Part shown: positions 37,051-46,707 of the stretch, one piece after another
How the letters are laid out: the number at the start of each line of letters is the position of its first letter
How positions within the stretch are numbered: the stretch's first letter is position 1
Assembly: GCA_004154925.1 (NCBI GenBank)
Contig: QJNS01000130.1
Coordinates: forward strand, 124,001-188,000
Length of the DNA: 64,000 bases
DNA from: Monosporascus cannonballus
Taxonomy: Eukaryota > Ascomycota > Sordariomycetes > Xylariales
Reading direction: 5' to 3'
Made by a program: the position numbers and the translations under genes
Notes under the pieces: generated by a model
What the model was told of the DNA's origin: nothing
Databases searched by the model: none
The model's input: the letters and a program-made list of their open reading frames with translations, nothing else

Positions 37051-37828
37051 CAATTAACATATTTAACTGCTAGAATTTTAACAGACCGTTTCTAGGGCGG
37101 CTAAGGTTGTAAGTAATAACGGTTTCTTACCTAAATATAATCTTATTTTAATTTATCGAAAAAACTAAAAGCTTTCGTTATAGCTTATTTGTTTTTAAAA
37201 AAGGTTAGGCTTATTTTGCGTTTATATAACGGTGTTGTTAATCTTCTTATGTTTTAATTAATCAGTTTATATTTTTTAAACAATAATAATTATAATATAT
37301 TTTTAAAACTTCTTACTAATATCGTGAATATTTTAAATCGATTAATAAATTTCTATGATTTTTTCTTTCGACGACGAAATCTCATTTTTTAACGTTAACG
37401 TTAATTATTTAATTCCTTTTTAACAACTGTTTAATACGTTATGAAGCCGTTTTCAACATTATGTTATTCTTTTTCAAATAATTGCGTTTTTTCCCATTTT
37501 CGTTAAAGAATCTATGGTTAAAATATTATAAGCGAGACATTAACAATAAGTGCAACAATTACTTTTCGAAATATCAAAAACGTAAAAATATTTAAAACTA
37601 CTTAAACCAATATAATTTGAACAGAAAAAACCTTTAAACCCGAATTTCATAATTAAATCAACCGGAACGTTACAGAAGTCCCGTTAATTTAAACGAAGCG
37701 TTTTTTTGAAATACGACTGATTATAATAAAATTAGTTAAAAAACCTCCAATAAACTGTTTTCGATAAACGAAACGACTATTAACAGTTGTTATTTCTAGG
37801 ATAAAAATTCTTAAAAAGAAAAAAATAA
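37051..37828. other. E 3' untranslated region
   Basis: No convincing frame on either strand; I looked for an opposite-strand ORF like that of the A/R family and did not see one. A purine tract (aaaaagaaaaaaataa) ends directly at the 3' LTR and is the likely polypurine tract. Confidence 0.45.
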
Positions 37829-38239
37829 TATTATAGAAACAAAGATTTTGAATTCGAAAAAACCTATCTTGAAAACCTAGCGCGGACTTATTACGGCTAA
37901 ACTCTCGAATAAAACAGTTTGGCTTTTAACATAATTTATTAAATTTAGAGAATTTAAATAATCTGTGACCAGGATATATAACTTAAATAAATTTACGACA
38001 TATTTATTAAAGCGAAAGAAAAATATATTATACATCGTTTTTTTCTATAATATGAATAGGTTTCAGCCGTAATATCCCTTATTTCAAGTGACAAGAACCA
38101 ATACGCATAACATAAGACAAACATAGAAAAACGAACTAACAAATAACAAATACAAACAAAGTATATAAAAACACCAAAAATTCCAGTATCTCACAATACA
38201 TTGTAAGTCAAACTCAAACATTAATTTTACATTTACAAA

Positions 38240-39125
38240 ATGGCCTTACGAACCATATTACCAAGCCAGTTATTCCAGGTAACAATATCGACCCAGGTAT
38301 TAATATCTAATAACTCAGATACACTTTTTGATTTTATTGTCCCAGATATACCAAAAACGGCTATAAATAACTGGGTTTTAGAAAAATAACCAAATAACTT
38401 TTTCGACTTCGAAGTAGGAGTTGCCAATACCGTACAAACCATACCAAATATATATAAAAAACTCTCCAAAATGAGTTCTAGAGGACCTACTTGCCGATAA
38501 TACGGGCCTATTTAGATTAACGACGAAATCTATTTTTGTGATATATCCGAAATGCCATTTAAACCTACAAAACTTTATCGTGGAGATTAACAATTTTATT
38601 TTCTAATAATATTACGCAATTTACAAAAAATATAAAAACAGTACGCTATATTTTTACTTAATTGGAAAATAAATATAAAAAAAGAACTTAAAGAACTCTC
38701 GATATTTTAATATTAAAGGTTTCCACCCAAATATCGCTAAAATACGTAATAGGTTAAGAGTTTAGTATTACTTCTATAAAAATAAAAAACGTTTAACCCA
38801 TATCGGCGGCGATATAACGGAACTGAAATCTTTAAAAAAAAGTTAAAAAAAACTTTTGATTAATAACGACGATAATTACCAACCGAAAGAAATTTATTTT
38901 TCGCTTTAAGTCGGACGCACCTAAAAAGTTAATACTTAATTACGGCAACACACGTTTTTATATAAACGACCACTTCAAACCTCCGATATTAACATATATT
39001 CCACCGAAACTTAACGGAATATAGGACTTACCAGAAAAAGCCTCCGATTAGGTTAAAGAAAGCTTAAAAAATCCCTTATGTAAATCAGGATTTTAATTAA
39101 AAGTTACCTTTTGCTTATTTCTGGA
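38240..39125 (+). pseudogene. Unidentified protein remnant inside the MULE
   Basis: ATG at 38240-38242 in good context (caaaATGGCC), with TATATAAAA about 70 bp upstream. The product begins MALRTILPSQLFQVTIS. Visible blocks: NSDTLFDFIVPDIPKTAIN, FDFEVGVANTVQTIPNIYKK, INDEIYFCDISEMPFKP. Stops fall where Trp/Gln fit. A later frame at about 38900-39125 reads KSDAPKKLILNYGNTRFYIN, then HFKPPILTYIPPKLNGI, and ends ...FLEANPP before a stop. An indel or intron must separate the two parts. It does not resemble transposase, retroelement pol or any family I can name. It is tail-to-tail with the MULE transposase. It could be a captured gene or a second MULE gene. Confidence 0.5.
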
Positions 39126-39290
39126 GGCCAACCCCCCCTAAATGCTCCCCTTTCTAAAAGTTCGCCAAAGCTTATTAGAAGGGGGGGGAAAAACCTTCTT
39201 AGGAACGCCAATAGCGTAACAATAACCAAAGATAACCGCAAACGGCCCCCCTAACGGGGGCCTAAAGTAATGGCGTAAACTAGGTAAATT
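39126..39290. terminator. GC-rich hairpin cluster between convergent genes
   Basis: A C7 run (39132-39138) faces a G8 run (39181-39188) across a 42-nt loop. Further on, GGCCCCC (39244-39250) pairs with GGGGGCC (39256-39262) across a short loop, a perfect 7-bp stem. These stand out against AT-rich surroundings and lie between the 3' ends of the two opposing MULE-internal frames. A 3'-end or terminator role is inferred, not shown. Confidence 0.35.
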
Positions 39291-39780
39291 TTAAAACTAA
39301 CGAAAAAATACCGCGTTAGAAATCATTATATCTATATAGAAAAATATCTACATATAAAATAACATAAGTACGTTTATTAAAACATTATATTTATATCGTA
39401 GAAAAGTAAGAAATTACTTTTATATTATCCTTGTATCATAAATATATAATGGTAAATAATATACTATTATATAACAAAAAAATGTTAAAATATTATATAT
39501 AAATATTCGGCTATTAACAGAGTTTTCCCGTTACGGATAAATACGTACGGAAATTACATTTTCCTAATTGGGAATTATTATGCATATACTTAATTAACGA
39601 AAGTTTACGCTTTTATGCAAAAATATATATGAGATAAATAAAGGGAAATTATATTTTTAGAAAGGTACAAAAACTTTTATTAGTAAAAATAAAAAAAGCA
39701 AAAATACCAAATAATAAAACAAAGATATTAAATTTATTTTTAAACGATATAAAAAACGACGATAGTTATTAATATTAAAC
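39291..39780. other. MULE interior, non-coding
   Basis: AT-rich. It may include the 3' end of the transposase gene, but no motif is readable. Confidence 0.35.
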
Positions 39781-39789
39781 ATTAAATTT

Positions 39790-41170
39790 CTTTTAATAAA
39801 ATATAGCCCGAATATTCCCAAATTTTTTTATAAATAACGCGTATTTCGTAACCCGATCCAAAATAACAATAAAAATATTCGATTAACTCAATTGTTTAAT
39901 TAATAAAGTATTAGGCCGAAAAGAGATTCGAAATTAGGAACCCGAACGCTTATACATTAATAATTTACCTTTATTTTCGGAATTAATATTTATTAAAAAT
40001 AAATCGGATAACCGAAAAATAAGTTTAACAAAAAAAACGGGAATATAAACTATAATAAGGAAATAAATTTTAAAATTAACCTAAATATCTTCCGTAACAC
40101 GCCAAAATTCATTGACGTTATGTCTAAATTCCAGCTTCAATAATATTCGAATATAAACATTAAAAAGTCGGTTTTTTAAATTATTAATCCCATAAATAAA
40201 ATACTTATTATAAATCCTGTTAACGAAAACGCGTTTTTTAACGTTACGCCAAATAGGTTAATAGATAAAAGCTTTAGGTTTTATATGCTTTAAAATAATA
40301 CTATCACTAAGTAAAAACTTAAACGCGCAAATATTCTTAACCCTTATAAAATCAAAAAAACGCCTAACGGATTTAGGGAACCGTTAACAACCGGAAAATC
40401 CAAGGACAAAAATATTATTACCTGGCCCAATATAAACCAGAATAGCTAAAATATATATCATATAATTACGCAACGTAATAATATCAAAATCTAACCGAAC
40501 GCTGCTAATAATAACAATCCGAACAATCCGATTACCGGACCGATAAACCTTATTACAAGGAACTAAAAAAATAAAATTCGAATTTCCAGCGTAAATAATA
40601 CGCGCGTACCGAATCTTATTAAATTATTCCATAAATTTTTCGACATAATAACTAATAAAAACAACTCTTGGCATAATTCGCGCAAAACGATAAAATATGC
40701 GCGGATAATCGAAATAACGGCAATAACCGCTAGCAAACCTCTTAGACATAATAATAAAAAAGGTCGTAATAAGACCAAAAAAGATAATCGTCGTAAAACT
40801 AATCCGAAAATAAATACCAAGAAATAAAACTTTCAAAACATTACTTACTTAACTTACGGAAACGAAATACAGGAGGGAGAAAAAATAACTTTAAAAAAAT
40901 AAATTCAGGACCTGTAGAAATACGGCTACGATAAGATAAAAGCCTTTTAGTATAATCAGAACCCCAAATATCGCAATTAGCAGTATATTAACGCAGAAAA
41001 TAAAATAAAGTAAATAAACTAACCAAAAAGCGTTAATAACGACGTACGTATCCAAAATAACGGATAATACCGTACCGACGATTAGGATAAAACCTGGAAC
41101 AATAACGGCGATAACGGCGATAAGGATAATAAGGACGACAATAAACGAACATAGTATTAAAAGAAACAAA
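39790..41170 (-). pseudogene. MULE (Mutator-like) transposase remnant
   Basis: Minus strand. The N-terminal part (about 41170-40880) has an Arg/Tyr-rich stretch, then NCDIWGSDYTKRLLSYRSRI, comparable to a FAR1/WRKY-GCM1-like DNA-binding region. The core (about 40860-39830): LRNYMIYILAILVYI, GPGNNIFVLGFSG, then SVRRFFDFIRV, FKFLLSDSIILKHIKPK, IWRNVKKR, and LKLEFRHNVNEFWRVTED. The order and spacing fit a MULE catalytic domain: the VxxDGNNxxxPLAFA block, the WxWF helix, a D-containing block and an H-x-x-N block. Only four stops occur in about 300 codons. The hydrophobic 92-codon frame at 40891-41169 is a shadow. Recognition is by eye. Confidence 0.55.
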
Positions 41171-41732
41171 AAAAGAAGTTAAATAAATAAATAAAAAAAA
41201 ATTAAGTAAATAAAAAAAATTAAGTAAATAAAAAAAAGAAATAATTTGTAAATAAAATAAGTGGTACTAATGCGCAAAAATACGAAATTTGGCGTATATG
41301 CTAAGATTAAGCCAAAAGAAACCAAACCCGAAAAAGCAAGCTAAATTTGAATACGAAACTTAGCGCATCCATTAACGCCGAAAGAGCCCATACCCGATAT
41401 ACGGACACCAGCGCTAAAAAGTCCTACGATTCCCATTGGTAGGACACTAAAACAAATCCGGAATCCCAGATATCCGATTAGTGCATACCTTAGTAAAATA
41501 CCAAAACACCACGGCTGTAACATTAATATTTAGTTAATTTCGTTTGTCAATTATTAATATAAGTTTTTAATTAAAAACATTATTTTTTAAATAAAAACAA
41601 AGTTTACAACCCTTTTTAACAAATAAACTCTTAAATTATTCTTCGCCTTATTATTACCTGCAAATTAAAACCCTATTTCGAATATTGCTTATATCTCCAG
41701 ATAAGTATATAATAGGTTCGTTATATATAATC

Positions 41733-41957
41733 TGTTAGAGATTCCACGGTTACGGTTATAGTGACCGGGTTTTCGGCTATAAGTAATTAAGAAATTCTCT
41801 AGACTTTCAAATAAAAAGATAGCAGAATAATTACATTCACATAATTACACGTATTTTATAATTAGTTACTTGTGATAAATAAAGATTTGCCACCTTATTT
41901 ACGTTATTTTGTATAACCTTTTCGTTATTTTTTATAGATTTTACGCAATTTTTAATA
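41733..41957 (+). repeat. C 5' LTR
   Basis: 225 bp, TGTTAGAGATTCCACGG to ...TTTTTAATA (from TTAACA). It shares CACGGTTACGGTTATA and the GGTTTTCG(G/A)CTATAAGTAATTA segment with 53322-53547. Confidence 0.82.
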
Positions 41958-44900
41958 AGTGGTATATATTATCTAAGTTTAAACCTAGTTTTCTTTATTT
42001 CTTATTGTTTTTTATTTATTCGGAAAAGCTTATAAAATATAAGTAATACCTAATACGTTTAATGTCAATAGTAATACTTGTTATAAAAAAGTTATAAAAA
42101 ATACGACAAATATATATATTTATAGTTTAAAATCTCGATTTATTAATAACGAACCGCAAATACGAGGTGAGTCGATAACTTTCAAAAAAGATAACTTATT
42201 TAAACATCCTACCTAATATTCTTTACGGCATAAAAATTATTTCTATATTATCTTAACAAATATCTTTGTATATTTAGAAAAATTCGGAAAAGGTGTTCGA
42301 CATCTAATTTAAATTTGCCCATATAAACGTTAAACCTTTCTTTAATAAGAATAACCAAATCGATAGTTTACTTGAACAAGAAATATAGCCGATAAAGTTA
42401 GTCTTATAAAATCTAGGCCGCGTGGAATATTAGGAAAAGTTAGTAATTAAGACGCCAAACCAGCTCAGAAGGTTAGGAGTATTTTCGCCTAGGAGGCTAG
42501 ACCAGCTAAAAGATTCGAAAGCATTTACGCCTAAACTGCTAAAAAAGCTAAAACTCTAGGAGTTTGCGATCTTAGAAAAGATCTCAATTAGGTTAATTAC
42601 CAAACTTCTAAGAACATCGAGGTCCTTGTTAAATAATTCCTGGCTAACGGTTTAAAATGTAAACTAGGACGGAAAATATATTTTAGCCGATTTAATCGAC
42701 AAGAACGACGATATTACACGTACCTTAATATACTTATTTAAAGAAATAAAGAAATTACGCATTATTTAAAGATTAACATTTAATTTAGCAATTTAAATTC
42801 GTAGAAAGTTTGATACGGAATTATTTAAAATTCGTATAATTAATATTAGATTATTTAAGCCTAACGTAAATAAGATTAAACGTAATAAAATTTTTCTTTT
42901 TTATATTTAAAAATAAATATATTATTACGACGTGTATGCACGTCTTAAAAGAATAGAAAATAAATAAATATAATTGATCGAAAGTTAATTATCTTTTACA
43001 ACACGCGATTTTTGTTTCGAAACAACGTTTTAATATAATACGAATTAAAATTAGGCGGAAAAAAATAAATATTATTTTAAGATAAGTTAACGATATTATT
43101 AAAGACCGTATTAAAACGATTGGAGATTAACTTAAAAAATCTAAAAATAATTAATCCGAAATCGGTATCTCTTAAAACATTATAAAAAAAGAAATCGGTT
43201 AAATCATATATAATAGAATTATTTAAGTACGTAAAGATATAAGAAAATTCGATCGATTTTTAATTACTTGTATACCTATATTAAAATTTGAATCCAGTTT
43301 TCCAAGATTTATTTCTTTAACCCGATAAAAAGAACTCTATAGCTATATATTTCATTAAAGTAAACGATAAGACGAAAAGAAAGAAAACCGAATTAAACGA
43401 TACTTAAAAATAACCGTTATTTTAGAAAGCGATCTTTGCGATAAGTTAAATAATCAAAACGTTATAATTTATTAGATCCACAATAATTGTAATAAAAACG
43501 ATTTTGATATTAAAAATATTTATATCATAATTAAAGACGATAAAAATACGGTTAATTTAATTCAAATTTACGATATTCTGGAGAAATAAATTAACGATAA
43601 AATTAATAACGTAGGAAATTACGTTATTTTTAATAATAGAAATGCGATAAACGTTCAAATTAACTAATCGAAAAGGTTTTTAACGCTATTTTAAACAATA
43701 CCGTAAATTTAGTTAAAACTTATAACGTTAAAAAACACATATTTTCGTTAATAAAAAGTTAATTTCAAAGTACGAACAAAAATTGTAAAGCATTTTAAGT
43801 TATTTTATGAACTAAAGATTATATTTGTTTTTATTTAAAAAAAAACCGAAATAACCCCGAATTATGAAAAACAATAAATATATATAAATGATTAAATGCT
43901 TAAATCTATATTTATGGCCGTAAAGAGTAATAAATAAAAATAGAAGATCGATACTATCGATAATCGTAAAATCCTTTAATATAAAAAAACCTTATTTATT
44001 CAGTGTTTCGTTAAATAAATAGATTATACAGTTAAAGACAACAAATAACGCTTTTAAAAAAACTCTTTTTGTTATAATCAACAAAATGGTTATCAAATAC
44101 AAAATAAAATACTTAATCGACAAGCTCGTAAAATATCAAGAAAAGTGTTTAACTTACCTTAATAAATCTAGGGTACCGGATAATAAATATATAATCGTAT
44201 TTTTGCGTTTATAAAAAGATACAAAGATAATATAAAACAATATTTATATTTATTGAACCTTTTTTAAAATTAATATTATATACATCCATAATTTTATTAT
44301 TTTACTTTATTTTATTCCGAAAGTTAAAATAAAAATTAACGTTTAACGCCTTCTTTAAGAGATTTTACTTTATTCGAAAAGTATAATTATCGAGATTAGA
44401 ATGTTCATAGATTTAAAAATGTTTTTTATTAAGAATTCTCGTTTTTTTCTTTTTTTATTTTCTAATTATTCCTTATTTCAATGGTTTTTCGTTTTTTACA
44501 TCATTTTTCCCGTTAAATTTAACAAAAAATATTTATCTTATGACCTTCAGATATTCGACATAATAAAACCTTCGTAATATTTGACGAAAAAGGTATTAAA
44601 AATATTTTTTTAATATTTATTTGTTCGGTATTAAAAAAGTTTGAATAAAAGGTTTAATTTAACGAATTTACGAATATATAAAATAGATTTAATGCAAATA
44701 AAACAAAAATCGACAATTATAGCCAGAATAATAAAAGATCTATTAATTTCGATAATTCGATTGTGTTGATTAAAGAAGGTTTCGATCAAAAGCCTAATTA
44801 ATATTATCGTTTAAGTAAACGATAAGAACTTTATAAGTTTTAATTTAAAATATATAATCGAGAATAACGAAAAGAAAAATTGTAATAAATTCGAATAAAT

Positions 44901-45643
44901 GTAAATAATTATCTTATCCGAAAAGAGGCCGCTAAAATAGTATTTAAAAACGAAAATCGGGTGGATTTCGCTGAACTTATAGTACACCTTGTAAAAAAAT
45001 AAATATCTACAATAATTAATATATTGGTTCTTAAGTGGTCCAGCCTTAATAATGTTAACGAATAAAACGATAAAAATATCGATGATCTCGAAAACCTTAA
45101 TTTTAATAATTTCGTCGACGAAAAAATAATTATTGTTAAAATTATTTTTAACGATAAAATTACAAATTAGATATCCGAAAATCTAGGTAATAATAACGAA
45201 GAATATATTAAATTTTCTTTTATTAATAAGATTATTCTTATCGACAAATTTTTAACTCCGTTTTCTAAAAATTCCCTTAGAAAAAACGGAATACCCGGTA
45301 AATTTGTCCGAGTTAATAAAGTTATCCGTATCCATAAAGGTTCGAATTTGCCGCCCAAAATCTTGATTAATAAAAACGTAATATTTATTAGATCTTTTAA
45401 TGCCGAGAAAATTATGTCGGCCAAAAAGTTAATCTCGGCAGAGAAAAAGCTACATTTCTTTTACAAATTTTAAAACCCATCTTTTATTAAATAACATTAA
45501 TTCTCTGTTCAAAAAAAACGAAAATTAAATTAGCCTTGTTTTTATTATTAATAACGGCGAAAAAAGAAAGGATTATAGCGAAAAAAAAACAAAAGTCCGA
45601 TTCGGGCGTTTATTATATCCGAATTTATAACAAATACGATAAA
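41958..45643 (+). pseudogene. C internal coding remnants, left of R3
   Basis: Long lysine/asparagine-rich stretches on the plus strand. The most open frame is about 45064-45470 (NIDDLENLNFNNFVDEK; EEYIKFSFINKIILIDKF; KNGIPGKFVRVNKVIRIHKG; KILINKNVIFIRSFNAEKI). It has one or two stops and is cut soon after by R3. I see no CCHC knuckle, protease, YxDD or integrase motif. This may be a gag-only or otherwise unusual element. The minus-strand frame at 45167-45424 is a shadow. Confidence 0.4.
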
Positions 45644-46039
45644 TGTGACGGCTAGGCGGTTTAACCAACTATTAAACCTTAGTTGTACGGGTTTATATTA
45701 GCAGGAGTATCGTGGGAATCTAAGCAATAAATATAGTAACGTATTACGTCTGGTAATACCAAGGGTGCCTTAGGTAACGATATTATATTACAAACGATTA
45801 ATATTAATAAGTGTTATAAGCTAAAGCTATTTAAATTAAGGAAATAATAAGCGTATATATTTTTCTAGGTTAATTGGATTTCCATTAGATCTCGACGTTA
45901 TCACAGATCTAATACTATTGGATTCGATTAGTTCTGTATGGATTTATTTGGATCTTAATGCCAAAAAATATTTTAATCACGTAACCCTGTTTTGTAGGTC
46001 CGACCGTCTTTGTGACCGATCTTGGGTTAAGTCGTAATA
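45644..46039 (-). repeat. R3 3' LTR (left)
   Basis: 396 bp, outer end TGTGACGGCTAGGCGG well preserved. U3 type 3: ATTGGATTTCCATTAGATC, GACCGTCTTTGTGACCGATC. The R-U5 part is as in the whole family. The minus-strand frame 45915-46109 is a chance frame in this LTR. Confidence 0.92.
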
Positions 46040-46207
46040 TAATCTCCCCTTTTCTAGGATCTTTACCCGTAAAGATTTTCCTTCTTGGTAAGTTATCCTT
46101 TTTCATCATAGCAGATCATATTATTAACCACAAACCTTATAATTGTCCCAATTAAAAAAACCCTAAATTCTCTGGTTACTTTTATTGTTAAATTCGGTTT
46201 TAAAATT

Positions 46208-46707
46208 ATGCCGTATACGCCTTATTTCGAAAATAATACCAAATGTCAAATAATTAAAGATATTCGGCGTTATAGCGAATATATTAAGAACTGTTATCGT
46301 TACGATAGTTCTGGCGTCCTAATTAATATTTTACGTCGTATTAAGAAAGAAAAATCGTTTAAATCGCGAAAAAATTATTGCTAAAAAAAGCTTTTACGCC
46401 TTTAGCAAAAATTAAAAAAGGATTTGGTACGCAAATAACGTAATATTAATAAAATTCTTAATCGCTTTTTTTGTTTTCGTCGTCAAAAAAATTTCTTTAC
46501 GTTAAGGAATTTAAAATTATTAATTACGGTTTTTAGTTAATGGATAAGCTGGACGAATAAAAGCGTACGGAGGTCGAGGCTCCTCGTTTTGTATTATTCC
46601 TTAATTCCTTTAATTGGTTCATTTCCGAGGACTTTAATTAAGGGGCTTTCCTTAGTAAGCCCGTTACTGCTAGTGAAAACTTTTTAATAGGCGTTAGGCG
46701 CCAATAA
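46208..46707 (+). pseudogene. Opposite-strand ORF of R3 (best preserved copy)
   Basis: ATG at 46208-46210, 169 bp inside the 3' LTR, reading toward pol. The product begins MPYTPYFENNTKCQIIKD, then RRYSEYIKNCYRYDSSG. This is a Cys-rich region with some Cys now Tyr, comparable to small fungal zinc-binding domains ending C-D-x-S-G. Then LRRIKKEKSFKSRK and a basic helical region with LKKDLVRK and RNINKILNRF, plus an RRQK block followed by DKLDE. A frameshift near 46430-46480 moves the rest to another frame: LFLNSFNWFISEDF, then GAFLSKPVTASENFL, with a stop at 46705-46707. It overlaps the chromodomain end of pol tail-to-tail. About 165 codons; function unknown. Confidence 0.7.

Larger units (their letters stand above)
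38060..41521 (-). mobile_element. Mutator-like element (MULE) with a passenger coding region
   Basis: A 3462-bp insertion relative to the E 5' LTR. Termini are short inverted repeats, GTTTCAGCCGT on the left and GTTACAGCCGT read inward from the right. The flanks atgaatag (38052-38059) and attaatat (41522-41529) agree at six of eight positions, and both align to the same LTR segment, so they may be a decayed duplication. A Mutator-type transposase remnant fills the right part (minus), and an unrelated frame fills the left part (plus). Confidence 0.55.
24084..41725 (+). mobile_element. Gypsy chromovirus E, split by nested elements
   Basis: Flanked by a perfect 5-bp duplication tataa (24079-24083 and 41726-41730). 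The 5' LTR (24084-24626) contains a short solo-LTR insertion. The 3' LTR (37829-41725) contains a MULE. The internal part is split by element A (26669-34908, duplication atatt). Without nested DNA it is about 5.8 kb, with LTRs of about 400 bp. A purine tract precedes the 3' LTR. Coding remnants: gag-like (24.8-26.0 kb), RT, partial integrase and chromodomain (35.9-37.0 kb). It lies in element H. Confidence 0.8.
37829..41725 (+). repeat. E 3' LTR, split by the MULE
   Basis: Starts TATTATAGAAAC (from TGTTATA) and ends GGTTCGTTATA, followed by the duplication tataa. LTR sequence occupies 37829-38059 and 41522-41725. The 5' LTR runs uninterrupted across the equivalent point, which locates the MULE insertion. 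Confidence 0.78.

Noticed and set aside
38233..38469. Minus-strand 78-codon frame
   Set aside because: Shadow of the plus-strand frame starting at 38240, which has a better start context and RIP-type stops.
40891..41169. Minus-strand 92-codon very hydrophobic frame, membrane-protein-like
   Set aside because: It is the neighbouring frame of the MULE transposase N-terminus. The hydrophobicity comes from TTA/ATT-rich codons. The frame with NCDIWGSDY fits the family better.
45167..45424. Minus-strand 85-codon frame in element C
   Set aside because: It overlaps a longer, more open plus-strand frame in the orientation of the element, so it is treated as a shadow.
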